In this document: positions 25,501 through 31,815 of the stretch, in pieces | How the letters are laid out: every line of letters starts with the position of its first letter | How positions within the stretch are numbered: the first letter of the stretch is position 1 | NCBI GenBank assembly: GCA_027486675.1 | Contig: JAIXOQ010000020.1 | Coordinates: forward strand, 124,001 to 188,000 | Source: Pseudomonadota bacterium | Lineage (GTDB): Bacteria; Bdellovibrionota; UBA1018; CAIMNF01 | Length of the DNA: 64,000 bases | Direction: 5' to 3' | Translations under genes and position numbers: made by a program | The notes under the pieces: model-generated | What the model saw: the letters and a program-made list of their open reading frames with translations, nothing else | Database searches by the model: none | Told to the model about the DNA's origin: nothing

Positions 25501-28319
25501 ATGAGCTATTCTTGATTCGGCAGCTCCTGCGTGCGCATGAGTACTGGAGGATGAAATGCCTCTCCGTCGATATTGTCATCTTAAATGAAAAGGCCTCTTC
25601 CTACGTTCAGGACTTTCAGTTGGGTCTTGAGTCGCTTTCAAGGGGCAGTGAAGCGACCTTGCCTGCGGCGGCAGACTTCTACCCGGGTAAAGTTTTTGTG
25701 CTTCGCAACGATTTATTAGACACCCGAGAGCGCATCCTCTTACAGACTATTGCGCGAGTGATCTTAAATGGAAGGCAGGGTTCGCTCGCAGAGCAAGTAC
25801 TTCTGACAAAAGTTCCTAAAAAGATGCGGACCATTCCGCCGAAGTTTATCCCTGAAGTCATAAAAGAAGTCGATCTCAAGAATGAGGTCACGGATATTGT
25901 GGCGGGCCTTGAAATGTTTAATGGCCTAGGCGGTTTTTCCTCCGATGGGCAGGAATACGTGATCGTCCTAACAGAGAATCAGGTCACGCCCGCACCTTGG
26001 ATCAACGTGATCTCCAATGCTCAATTTGGATTTCAAACGTCCGAATCTGGATCCGGATATACCTGGTCAGTGAATAGCCGAGAGAACCAGCTGACCGCCT
26101 GGTCCAATGACCCGGTCGTTGATCCACCCAGCGAAGCGTTTTATATTCGCGATTTGGAATCCGGTAAATTTTGGTCCCCGACCGCATCCCCGATTCGTCA
26201 TGCAGCGGGAACCTACGTCATTCGGCATGGCAAGGGATACAGCAGTTTTGATTATGAAGCCAACGGCATCAAAAGCGAATTAACTCAATTTCTTGGGGGC
26301 GAAGATTCGATCAAGATCTCAAAGCTTGTGCTTACGAATACTTCTGATACTTCGCGAAGCCTCTCTGTTACTGGCTATGTCGAGTGGGTCTTAGGATTCA
26401 GTCGGGATAAGACTGCGCCCTATGTCATCACAGAGATCGACCCAGAGACTCACGCAATCTTCGCAAAGAATCCTATGGATGCCGAGTTCGGCCATCGCAT
26501 CGCATTTTTCGGGATGCTTGAGTCCGCCGATACTTTCACGGCAGACCGTGGGGAGTTCATAGGTCGGAATGGGACCTTGGGGCAACCTGTCGCGTTCTAT
26601 TCAGAGTCTCCCCTCCGGGGCAGTGTAGGTGCAGCGCTCGATCCCTGTGGCGTACTGCAGAAAGATTTTCAAATTGCCCCAAATGAATCCATCACGATCA
26701 CCTATTTCTTAGGCCAATCGGACACGAGTGAGTCCGCTCGCGACCTGATCCTCAAATATCGACGCACTGATCTGAACCAAGTTTTTGCAGAGACAGAACG
26801 AAAATGGAAGCGGATCTTAGGTGGTGTTCAGGTTCGAACCCCGGATCGAGCGATGGATCTTCTTCTCAATGGATGGCTGATCTATCAAACCGTCGCATGC
26901 CGGTTTTGGGCACGCGCAGCTTTCTATCAAGTGGGGGGCGCGATTGGCTTTCGGGATCAACTCCAAGACACTATGGCTTTCGTGGCCGCCGATCCAACGC
27001 TTGCGCGTGCGCACATTCTCAATGTCGCTTCCCGACAGTTCATCGAAGGCGACGTGCAGCATTGGTGGCATCCACCGACGGGTCGTGGGGTGCGGACTCA
27101 TTTTTCGGATGACCTCCTTTGGTTGCCGTATGTCTTGCTTCATTACCTGAAAGTCACAGAAGATTTTTCGATTCTTGATGTCAGTGTTTCGTTCATCGAA
27201 GGGCCACAACTCAGGGCGGATCAGGAAGACTCATACTTCGAACCGCGGCGAGCGAATGTGAACCAGGATGCAGACCTTTTTGAACATTGCGCTCGTGCGA
27301 TGGATATCAGCCTGAAAACGGGTGTTCATGGCCTTCCTTTGATGGGAAGCGGTGACTGGAACGACGGAATGAATCGGGTTGGACATGCAGGTCGGGGTGA
27401 AAGCGTCTGGCTCGCCTGGTTTATGCAGTCTATTTTTCCAGACATGATCGCACTCGCAGAGCAGCGGGGAATGCGGGAACGAGCGGCCGCATGGCGTTCT
27501 CATTCGCAGTCCTTAAAAGGAGCGATAGAAACCGAAGGCTGGGACGGCGAATGGTATCGACGCGCATTCTTTGATGACGGCACTCCGCTTGGTTCGGCGG
27601 CTAATTCTGAGTGCAGGATCGATTCGATCGCGCAAACCTGGTCCGTTCTTTCTAACTCCGGCGACGATCAACGGTCAGTCATCGCGATGCAGGCAGTGGA
27701 GAAGCACCTGATTCAGAGGGATTCGGGTCTGATTCTTCTTTTCACTCCACCCTTTGACCAAACCAAACATGATCCAGGGTATATCAAAGGCTATGTGCCA
27801 GGTGTCCGGGAAAACGGTGGACAATACACACACGCTGCCATCTGGTGTGTTTGCGCCTATGCAAAAATGGGGAATGGAACACGCGCTGCCGAATTGTTCT
27901 CGATGTTAAATCCTATCCTCCGTGCGACTACCCCGGAAGCTGTTCAGACTTACAAGGTAGAACCTTACGTGATGGCGGCCGATATTTATGGTGTTTCGCC
28001 GCACATCGGTCGAGGTGGCTGGACCTGGTATACGGGATCGGCAGGTTGGATGTACCGTGCTGGGCTTGAGTATATTTTAGGGATCGAAAAAAGAGGCAAT
28101 CGCTTGCACGTCAATCCTTGCATACCAGATGTATGGCCTGGATTTTCCGTGACTTACCGTCACGGAAATGCTGTGTATTCGATCGAAGTGGAGAATCCAA
28201 AACGCGTGTGTCGCGGTGTTGCTCAGATCTTTGTCGATCGTGCAGAGGTTTCTGTCGATCAAGGAATCGAGCTTGTGGACAGGGTTGGCCCCCGGTCCGT
28301 CAGAGTCATCTTGGGGTGA
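19563..28319 (+). CDS. ndvB: Cyclic beta-1,2-glucan synthase (NdvB/ChvB/Cgs type)
   Basis: A 2918-residue membrane enzyme with the full architecture of cyclic beta-1,2-glucan synthases (known family length about 2800-2900). Residues ~1-400 form the N-terminal cytosolic part. Membrane helices lie at ~405-450. The GT84 glycosyltransferase domain follows with the nucleotide-sugar DAD in YVLTLDADTRLPKGT (~617) and THRWTRGDWQLLPW. More helices lie at ~810-850 and ~935-970. The large C-terminal half has two carbohydrate-binding/glycoside-phosphorylase-like blocks and ends in a GH94 catalytic domain with LMGSGDWNDGMNRVG (~2593) and GYVPGVRENGGQYTHAAIW. In rhizobia and Brucella the enzyme initiates, elongates, trims and cyclises periplasmic glucans for osmoadaptation and host interaction. 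No ChvA/NdvA-type exporter is visible in this window. Residue numbers are approximate. Confidence 0.93.
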   Translation: MIWQKRGVPHQSRSNLEEVIRSELFSPERFDEHARGLALAQKVTANPSHGIRIFPHLRKNAKRLRSAYLYISEALHAEEAIAPAAEWLIDSFYVIDEQLREIHNGLPRQYYDELPKIAEGFLTGYPRVYGICWAYVAHSDSRFDPASLERFVRTYQEVQPLTMGEVWAISVTLRIVMIENLRRIADRVVASQEARRYADRLADEFLGLRSDRKKVRRIELDSFHRLSDGDAFLVQLVQRFRYQDPDTTPALAWLHSELAKRNTDADAIASNVHQAMAATNATVRNIITSFRSMSNYSWLDFFENTSVVHLALKSVAGFTDMDFKTRDRYRHAIEDIAYATKKDEMDITRAVIQSSKESSATLEGDIGYFLIGLGREKFEHDQGARTPIQNLFLKWYYRHIRLTYFGTLLAGAAAVLAVPLYYFAPDSLFAVFVVGFFGLFSATEIAFSIVNRLIAEYFGPERLPRMKLQDGPPAHARTFVVVPTLLIDPAEVAAQFERLEVHYLANPEGDTLFALLTDWADSKVEYDLATDAAILEEAHKSVALLNQRHAPCSDGSPRFFVFHRKRQWNPSQGTWMGWERKRGKLQEFNRLLRGHTTTSFLPVTDPKNQPPKNVRYVLTLDADTRLPKGTVSQLVGIFCHPLNRPVFDPETGRIRQGYGILQPRITASLPGLEDRTIFQKLFSGECGVDPYASAISDVYQDLFREGSFTGKGIYDVDAFEMALEGRIRENTLLSHDLFEGTFARCGFVSDVELYEDFPSHHAVSDARTHRWTRGDWQLLPWIIKSSSASLPALSRWKMFDNLRRSLTMPAILSLILFACFSPDVQYLPWILFALAGFGFPPFIPFIADCLPRRNRTIRDHLHELKRTFGLGLGHFGVGLVLLAHQAVHQLDAVIRVLWRLGFSRKNLLEWTTAAQAKRSATYRLMDSIYRMRTSMLLGATLIGAAYQADGAVSPMAFYFGVLWMIAPIFALWISSPAKESERRDLDPDEIPELRTYARRIWRFFTTFVTAEDHFLPPDNFQEDPAALIAHRSSPTNFGLYLLSVVTARDFGWSGVRETATRLEQTLKTMEGLPRFRGHFYNWYEIRDLRLLDPKYISSVDSGNLAGHLIAVAQACDEMRRKPVASGSSVLGIQDAIHLLCEEIVCIEDSLEFSGIRFTSVLPQVRRFEEHLHRAQTDAEILDFWSSLEHAALVLKKSVAIFASEAEVGGVSPSELLAWLDQLCDNVNSHASDVRALIPWVPFVSGVGAIAGRAENQRDLWNSLLHSLDPNSAMGTLPEQSEAALFNLEQLRRSSKSALSPSEELFLDQLQDALMLSVVSTKEILKRYSALSRTAHKLFSEMEFGFLFNTKKKLFSIGYRVDSDQLDESCYDLLASEARLTSYVAIIKGDVPVSHWFRLGRGLTPVSGGAALISWSGSMFEYLMPSLVMSEPADSLLDRTCSLIVEKQIKYGQERRVPWGISESAFNVRDLEMNYQYSNFGVPGLGLKRGLSNDLVIAPYATALASMRHPKEAIKNFEAIAALGGSGRYGFYEALDFTPSRLREGQKTAVIRSYMAHHQGMTLVALSNLILGSLIPKRFHAEPLVQSAELLLQERTPRQLGNVRHSMGDPETVTVRNIAEPVSRKLRSPHHLLPTSHLLSNGKYGVMITAAGSGYSRWKNIVLTRWRNDVTQDNRGQYIYLKNLSSGQVWSPSFHPLGVDPERSDIVFTEQEAKISRVDGEISTELRVIVSVEDDVELRQLSITNHGRNILEIEVTSYCEVVLAPFDADRAHPAFSNLFMQTEFAPEISGLIASRRPRSEKEALVFLAQTLTTTAKQISEMEYETDRSRFLGRNKSTRYPEAIKNKFLSLRTGAVLDPILSMRIRIRIEPGETERIFLSTLVATSRDELLRLAEKNNSRHAFERASILVWTHAHARLRHLGIEPDEAQVFQKLANQIIFSDPLMRPSSEYLKQNTLNVTGLWGRGISGDYPIVLVRIEGDDELFLIRQLLRAHEYWRMKCLSVDIVILNEKASSYVQDFQLGLESLSRGSEATLPAAADFYPGKVFVLRNDLLDTRERILLQTIARVILNGRQGSLAEQVLLTKVPKKMRTIPPKFIPEVIKEVDLKNEVTDIVAGLEMFNGLGGFSSDGQEYVIVLTENQVTPAPWINVISNAQFGFQTSESGSGYTWSVNSRENQLTAWSNDPVVDPPSEAFYIRDLESGKFWSPTASPIRHAAGTYVIRHGKGYSSFDYEANGIKSELTQFLGGEDSIKISKLVLTNTSDTSRSLSVTGYVEWVLGFSRDKTAPYVITEIDPETHAIFAKNPMDAEFGHRIAFFGMLESADTFTADRGEFIGRNGTLGQPVAFYSESPLRGSVGAALDPCGVLQKDFQIAPNESITITYFLGQSDTSESARDLILKYRRTDLNQVFAETERKWKRILGGVQVRTPDRAMDLLLNGWLIYQTVACRFWARAAFYQVGGAIGFRDQLQDTMAFVAADPTLARAHILNVASRQFIEGDVQHWWHPPTGRGVRTHFSDDLLWLPYVLLHYLKVTEDFSILDVSVSFIEGPQLRADQEDSYFEPRRANVNQDADLFEHCARAMDISLKTGVHGLPLMGSGDWNDGMNRVGHAGRGESVWLAWFMQSIFPDMIALAEQRGMRERAAAWRSHSQSLKGAIETEGWDGEWYRRAFFDDGTPLGSAANSECRIDSIAQTWSVLSNSGDDQRSVIAMQAVEKHLIQRDSGLILLFTPPFDQTKHDPGYIKGYVPGVRENGGQYTHAAIWCVCAYAKMGNGTRAAELFSMLNPILRATTPEAVQTYKVEPYVMAADIYGVSPHIGRGGWTWYTGSAGWMYRAGLEYILGIEKRGNRLHVNPCIPDVWPGFSVTYRHGNAVYSIEVENPKRVCRGVAQIFVDRAEVSVDQGIELVDRVGPRSVRVILG

Positions 28320-28325
28320 TCCAGC

Positions 28326-28532
28326 TTAAAGTTCGCGCTTCAAAGCTTTAGCAAGCTCGGGTCGCTCGCTCGCAAGTCGTTTCAGCAGTGATTCGCGAAA
28401 GGATGGATCTGCAAATCGCAGCATCTCAAGGACCTGTTTGTATCCATTCACGCGCACGCCTTGTTCTTCCACGGATAGAGTGCTGGCACCACGAGGCGAT
28501 TCCTGTGTCTTATAATTTTTTTGAGAGCTCAT
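28326..28532 (-). CDS. Small protein with FliG-like C-terminal segment
   Basis: A 68-residue protein. After a polar N-terminal 30 residues it reads GYKQVLEMLRFADPSFRESL and then LKRLASERPELAKALKREL, a helical pattern reminiscent of FliG-type armadillo helices (leucine-rich, with a D/ERPELA turn). That resemblance is an impression, not a proven homology. Its ATG overlaps the stop of the coiled-coil gene at 28529 by 4 bp, so both form a two-gene unit. It ends 7 bp from the end of the convergent glucan synthase gene. Confidence 0.6.
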   Translation of the reverse strand: MSSQKNYKTQESPRGASTLSVEEQGVRVNGYKQVLEMLRFADPSFRESLLKRLASERPELAKALKREL

Positions 28533-28960
28533 CCTAATTCCCTCGGCTTTCTTTTCTCGTACGTCTCAGTCATCTTCTTAGTCGCTTCTTTGTAATGTTC
28601 TTGGAGCTTTGCGATCTCAGCTTCCCCTTGAGTGCGTTCAGTAGCTACGCGCTTTTGGTATTTCGCCCGAGCCTTTTCGGCCTCAGTCTCGCCTTGCTCT
28701 TTAGTCATCTTCTGCTGTGTTTCATTGCGCGCGGCAAGCAGCTGAACCTTTCGATCCATCTCCTCGGCGGTCTTCGAGATCCGCACCTCGTAATCTTTAG
28801 AAATTTGCTGAAGTTGGGCTTCTTGGGTCTCAATCAGTTTTTGCAGCTTCTGTTTATGCGAATCTTCTTTTTCGCGCACGTCGGCCTCAAACTGCCGATC
28901 CATCTGGAGTAGGTAGCTCTGGTAACGATTGTCGTCTATGCCGCCGCTTGATCCGCTCAT
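28529..28960 (-). CDS. Coiled-coil protein of unknown function
   Basis: A 143-residue, highly charged protein. After a short Gly/Ser start it is almost entirely predicted coiled coil (about residues 12-135), rich in Glu, Lys, Gln and Ala, with no Cys, no signal peptide and no membrane segment. It is co-directional and overlapping with the small gene at 28326. The partner's FliG-like flavour and this rod would suit a cytoplasmic scaffold, but no function is recognised. The start is divergent from the ygfA region. Confidence 0.65.
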   Translation of the reverse strand: MSGSSGGIDDNRYQSYLLQMDRQFEADVREKEDSHKQKLQKLIETQEAQLQQISKDYEVRISKTAEEMDRKVQLLAARNETQQKMTKEQGETEAEKARAKYQKRVATERTQGEAEIAKLQEHYKEATKKMTETYEKRKPRELG

Positions 28961-29061
28961 CCTTTTTTAATATTCCCTCTTGCGCGGTGCTCCAGACAAC
29001 CGGCAAGGGGTGCCTGCGTAGTGGTGGCTATTTGACGCAAAATCACGCAAAACTATGGGAA

Positions 29062-29664
29062 ATGGATCAGGACCTCGTGACAGCAAAGAAACGACTGCGG
29101 AGTGAGATGCGGGCTATCCTGGCTGCATTCACACCCAAACAGATCTCAGACCTTTCGGCTCGAGTCATGCTGAATATGGAAACCGGGCTGCGCGATCAAT
29201 TTCGCGAAAAGTTAGGTGTCCTGTTCCTGCCTATGCCGAATGAGGTCAGTCCTATGGAACTGGTGACCCATTTTAAAGAGGTGGCTTTTGTGCGCGTTGA
29301 GTCTTCAAATCCCCCGCGCCTATCACTCCGGCAGTGTGACCCCTTTTCTGAGAAGCAGATTGAGACTTTAAGCGGGTCTGGGTTCAGTGTGCGTCAGCCC
29401 TCAGGAGGCTGCGCAATCCTTCATCCGGACGAGTCTAAAACAGTGGTGATCGTGCCGGGCTTGGCTTTCACAAGGGATGGTTATCGTTTAGGTCGAGGGG
29501 GCGGGTATTATGATTCTTTGTTGGCTGCGATGCCCGGAGCGTTTCGCGTTGGAATCGCATTTCATCAACAGGTGGTTTCAGAATTACCGCTAGAAATGCA
29601 TGATCTAGGACTTGATGCGATTGTTACGGATAAAGACTGGATTCTAACAGGAATGAGAAAGTAG
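29062..29664 (+). CDS. ygfA: 5-formyltetrahydrofolate cyclo-ligase family protein
   Basis: About 200 residues from the ATG at 29062. The enzyme converts 5-formyl-THF to 5,10-methenyl-THF with ATP. Family features are the basic N-terminus AKKRLRSEMRAIL, LFLPMPNEVSPMELV in the middle, VVIVPGLAFTRDGYRLGRGGGYYDSLL (the ATP/folate site) and the C-terminal GIAFHQQVVSELPLEMHDLGLDAIVTD. The frame is open upstream to 28948, but those residues do not look like the family and would overlap the divergent coiled-coil gene. A GTG a few codons downstream (29077) is another possible start. The stop is 3 nt before ymdB. Confidence 0.9.
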   Translation: MDQDLVTAKKRLRSEMRAILAAFTPKQISDLSARVMLNMETGLRDQFREKLGVLFLPMPNEVSPMELVTHFKEVAFVRVESSNPPRLSLRQCDPFSEKQIETLSGSGFSVRQPSGGCAILHPDESKTVVIVPGLAFTRDGYRLGRGGGYYDSLLAAMPGAFRVGIAFHQQVVSELPLEMHDLGLDAIVTDKDWILTGMRK

Positions 29665-29667
29665 TTC

Positions 29668-30471
29668 ATGATTCGTTATTTGTACTTTGGTGATGTGTTT
29701 GGTCGGCCTGGTCGTGAAGCGGTAGAAGAAGCGGTAGATCGTTTCCGTAAGAGCCACAACCCCGATGTGATGATTGCGAACGTTGAAAATGCGGCGCATG
29801 GAAAAGGGGTCACGCCCAAGATGGCGGAGGAATTCTTTTCTTGGGGTTTTGATGTTCTCACCACTGGCAACCACGCGTGGGACCAGGGTGAAATCATCGA
29901 CACTTTTCGTCATGAGCGCCGTTTGCTTCGGCCGCTCAATTATGGGGATAAAACTGGCCTCTATACCCCGGGTCACGGAAGCGTAGTGATTGAGCCGAAA
30001 TCCAAGCCGGGCGTGAAAGTCGCGGTCATCTTGGTGATGGGCCGCGTATTTATGGAGCCTTTAGATTGCCCGTTTCATTGCGCCAACGCGGAAGTGGAAG
30101 AATTGATCAGCGAGGGCGTTCATAACATCTTCATCGATTTTCACGGCGAAGCCTCAAGCGAAAAGCAGGCATTTACCTACTATTTTGAAGGCCGTGCCAC
30201 CGCTGTGGTGGGCAGTCATCAGCATGTGCAAACCGCGGACGAGCGCATCCTGCAGGGCGGCACTGCAGCGATCACTGATGTCGGTATGTGCGGGGTGTGG
30301 GATTCTGTGATTGGTGTGAAGAAAGAAAATTCGATCAAAAAATTTCTATCGAAGATGCCGCAAAGATTTGAACCCGCCGAGGGCCGCGGTGGTTACGGTG
30401 CCGTTATCATTGACGCAGATGAAACTACAGGGCGTGCGGTAAAGATCGAACGATTCCGGGTGTTAGTTTAG
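29668..30471 (+). CDS. ymdB: YmdB-family metallophosphoesterase (cyclic-nucleotide phosphodiesterase)
   Basis: A 267-residue calcineurin-like phosphoesterase of the YmdB/TIGR00282 family. In Bacillus, YmdB hydrolyses 2',3'- and 3',5'-cyclic nucleotides and affects biofilm and sporulation choice. The di-metal motifs are present: YFGDVFGRPGREAV, NVENAAHGKGVT, TTGNHAWDQGE, FIDFHGEASSEKQAF and VGSHQHVQTADE. A Cys is present near residue 209 in DVGMCGVWDSVIGV. It follows ygfA by 3 nt. Its last 4 bp overlap the convergent S8 peptidase gene, and its last 12 codons are duplicated at 31780-31815. Confidence 0.92.
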   Translation: MIRYLYFGDVFGRPGREAVEEAVDRFRKSHNPDVMIANVENAAHGKGVTPKMAEEFFSWGFDVLTTGNHAWDQGEIIDTFRHERRLLRPLNYGDKTGLYTPGHGSVVIEPKSKPGVKVAVILVMGRVFMEPLDCPFHCANAEVEELISEGVHNIFIDFHGEASSEKQAFTYYFEGRATAVVGSHQHVQTADERILQGGTAAITDVGMCGVWDSVIGVKKENSIKKFLSKMPQRFEPAEGRGGYGAVIIDADETTGRAVKIERFRVLV

Positions 30472-31712
30472 TTCCCCTCTGCAATGTCCCTACAGTCGAT
30501 ATCCATGCGTATGGTGGGTTTGCCGTCGGGTCCGCGTTGGAGGTAGAAGGTGATGGGGAAAGTTCCACCTTTCGATATGATCTGTTTGACGAGGTCTGTT
30601 TGATTGAGTGCGACTAGTTTGGTCAATGAACTTTGCAGGGTCTTGGCGACTTGCCGTCCCTCAGACAACGGTATCGGAAGCGAAGTTGGTGTGTTCGCCT
30701 CCGGGTCTTTCAGTGCACGCGCTCCTTCAACGAGGCCTACAAGATCCTGGTGTTGTACCGTGTGATCGTCAAAGAGATTTTGAATCCCTTCCTTCGCAGT
30801 GAGCTCTGGGTGCTCTGAGAAGCTTTTTGCTAAAGTTCCTGAGACTCGAGGTGCAGCAAATGAGGTGCCTCGGTTTTCAGCATCGTAAGTTCCATTTGCA
30901 GCGATCTGAATCGCGTCCTTTCCGTAGTTCGAGTAGAGCTCTAAGCCATTACCAGCATTGAGTGCAGCGACATAGAGAACGTTGGGGTGGCGGAACATGT
31001 TCTTTTGGATTTCCGTGTCGTCATTTGAAGCTTCGAGATAGTTACCATCATTTCCTGAGGAGATTACAAAAACGGTCTCTTTCTGCTGGGATATGAATGA
31101 ACTCCACTCCTTCCAAAGCCGTCTGTAGGTTCTGAGTTGGGACTTGATGAGTTCGCGTGTGACTATATTTTTCGTCTGTTTGAGATCCTCGCCGACTTTC
31201 TTGAACTGCTCGAAAGGCCAGTACGACAAGGATACGACCCGCACATTTTGTGTGATTAACAGGTTCTTAAGTTCCTGCAGTTGGTCTTTAAAAAGATGAT
31301 GAATAGTGCGCTCTCTAAAGAAAGTGTATGAAACGCCCCGATTGACCTCTGTCCGGAAAACAGAAGAAAAAACTAACCCACCCGGCATTGCCAGTATTCG
31401 CGAATCGCCAGAGTATCGTCGTGCGAGATGGCTCACATTCGAGCCATGGTTGAGGATGAAATTGAAGTCATCCTGTCCCTGGAGGCTTTCAATCCTCTGT
31501 TGGTGAAGTTTCTTAAGCGGAACTCTTTTGCTATCTCGGAGCCACACGTTTGGGTTGTAGGTGATGGTCTCCATCGCTTCCCAGTCTGAGGGCCTGAGAG
31601 CTGCATCATCAGGCGCCACTATAGAATCAATAATCAACAACGTCGACGGTACTGCCCCGCTTTGAGCAGTCGCGGGCACGCTATTGAGCAGCAAGAACAA
31701 AAGACTGAGCAC
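30468..31712 (-). CDS. Exported S8-family (subtilisin-like) serine peptidase, copy 1
   Basis: A 414-residue secreted subtilase. The triad is complete: Asp in LLIID (residue 34 counted from the upstream TTG), His94 in NHGSNVSHLA and Ser289 in RGTSFAAPRVSG. The oxyanion Asn is in ISSGND (226). There is no propeptide of normal length, since the Asp lies only ~12 residues after the signal peptide. I prefer the GTG at 31712 (MLSLLFLLLNSVPATA) to the in-frame TTG at 31727, because GGAAGA sits 7 nt before it and the TTG would add acidic residues ahead of the signal peptide. The C-terminal ~27 residues are identical to copy 2. The stop region overlaps ymdB by 4 bp. Confidence 0.88.
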   Translation of the reverse strand: MLSLLFLLLNSVPATAQSGAVPSTLLIIDSIVAPDDAALRPSDWEAMETITYNPNVWLRDSKRVPLKKLHQQRIESLQGQDDFNFILNHGSNVSHLARRYSGDSRILAMPGGLVFSSVFRTEVNRGVSYTFFRERTIHHLFKDQLQELKNLLITQNVRVVSLSYWPFEQFKKVGEDLKQTKNIVTRELIKSQLRTYRRLWKEWSSFISQQKETVFVISSGNDGNYLEASNDDTEIQKNMFRHPNVLYVAALNAGNGLELYSNYGKDAIQIAANGTYDAENRGTSFAAPRVSGTLAKSFSEHPELTAKEGIQNLFDDHTVQHQDLVGLVEGARALKDPEANTPTSLPIPLSEGRQVAKTLQSSLTKLVALNQTDLVKQIISKGGTFPITFYLQRGPDGKPTIRMDIDCRDIAEGN

Positions 31713-31779
31713 GCCGCAGTCTTCCAAGATGGGGTCAAATAGTCAAGAATTTGAGTTAGGGGTAAATCGTAAGAATTGC

Positions 31780-31815
31780 GCGGTGAAGATCGAACGATTC
31801 CGGGTGTTAGTTTAG
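31780..31815 (+). pseudogene. Duplicated 3' end of ymdB (12-codon remnant)
   Basis: These 36 bases encode AVKIERFRVLV plus a stop, exactly the last codons of ymdB (30436-30471), with one synonymous change (GTA to GTG). No upstream ymdB sequence accompanies it. It overlaps the 3' end of peptidase copy 2 by 4 bp, just as real ymdB overlaps copy 1. It is the scar of a tandem duplication whose unit ran from the ymdB tail through the peptidase gene. Confidence 0.93.

Noticed and set aside
28961-29061. Possible 6S RNA or SRP RNA in front of ygfA
   Set aside because: 6S RNA often precedes ygfA, but the gap is only ~100 nt and shows neither the long paired arms with a central bubble nor the conserved SRP tetraloop motif.
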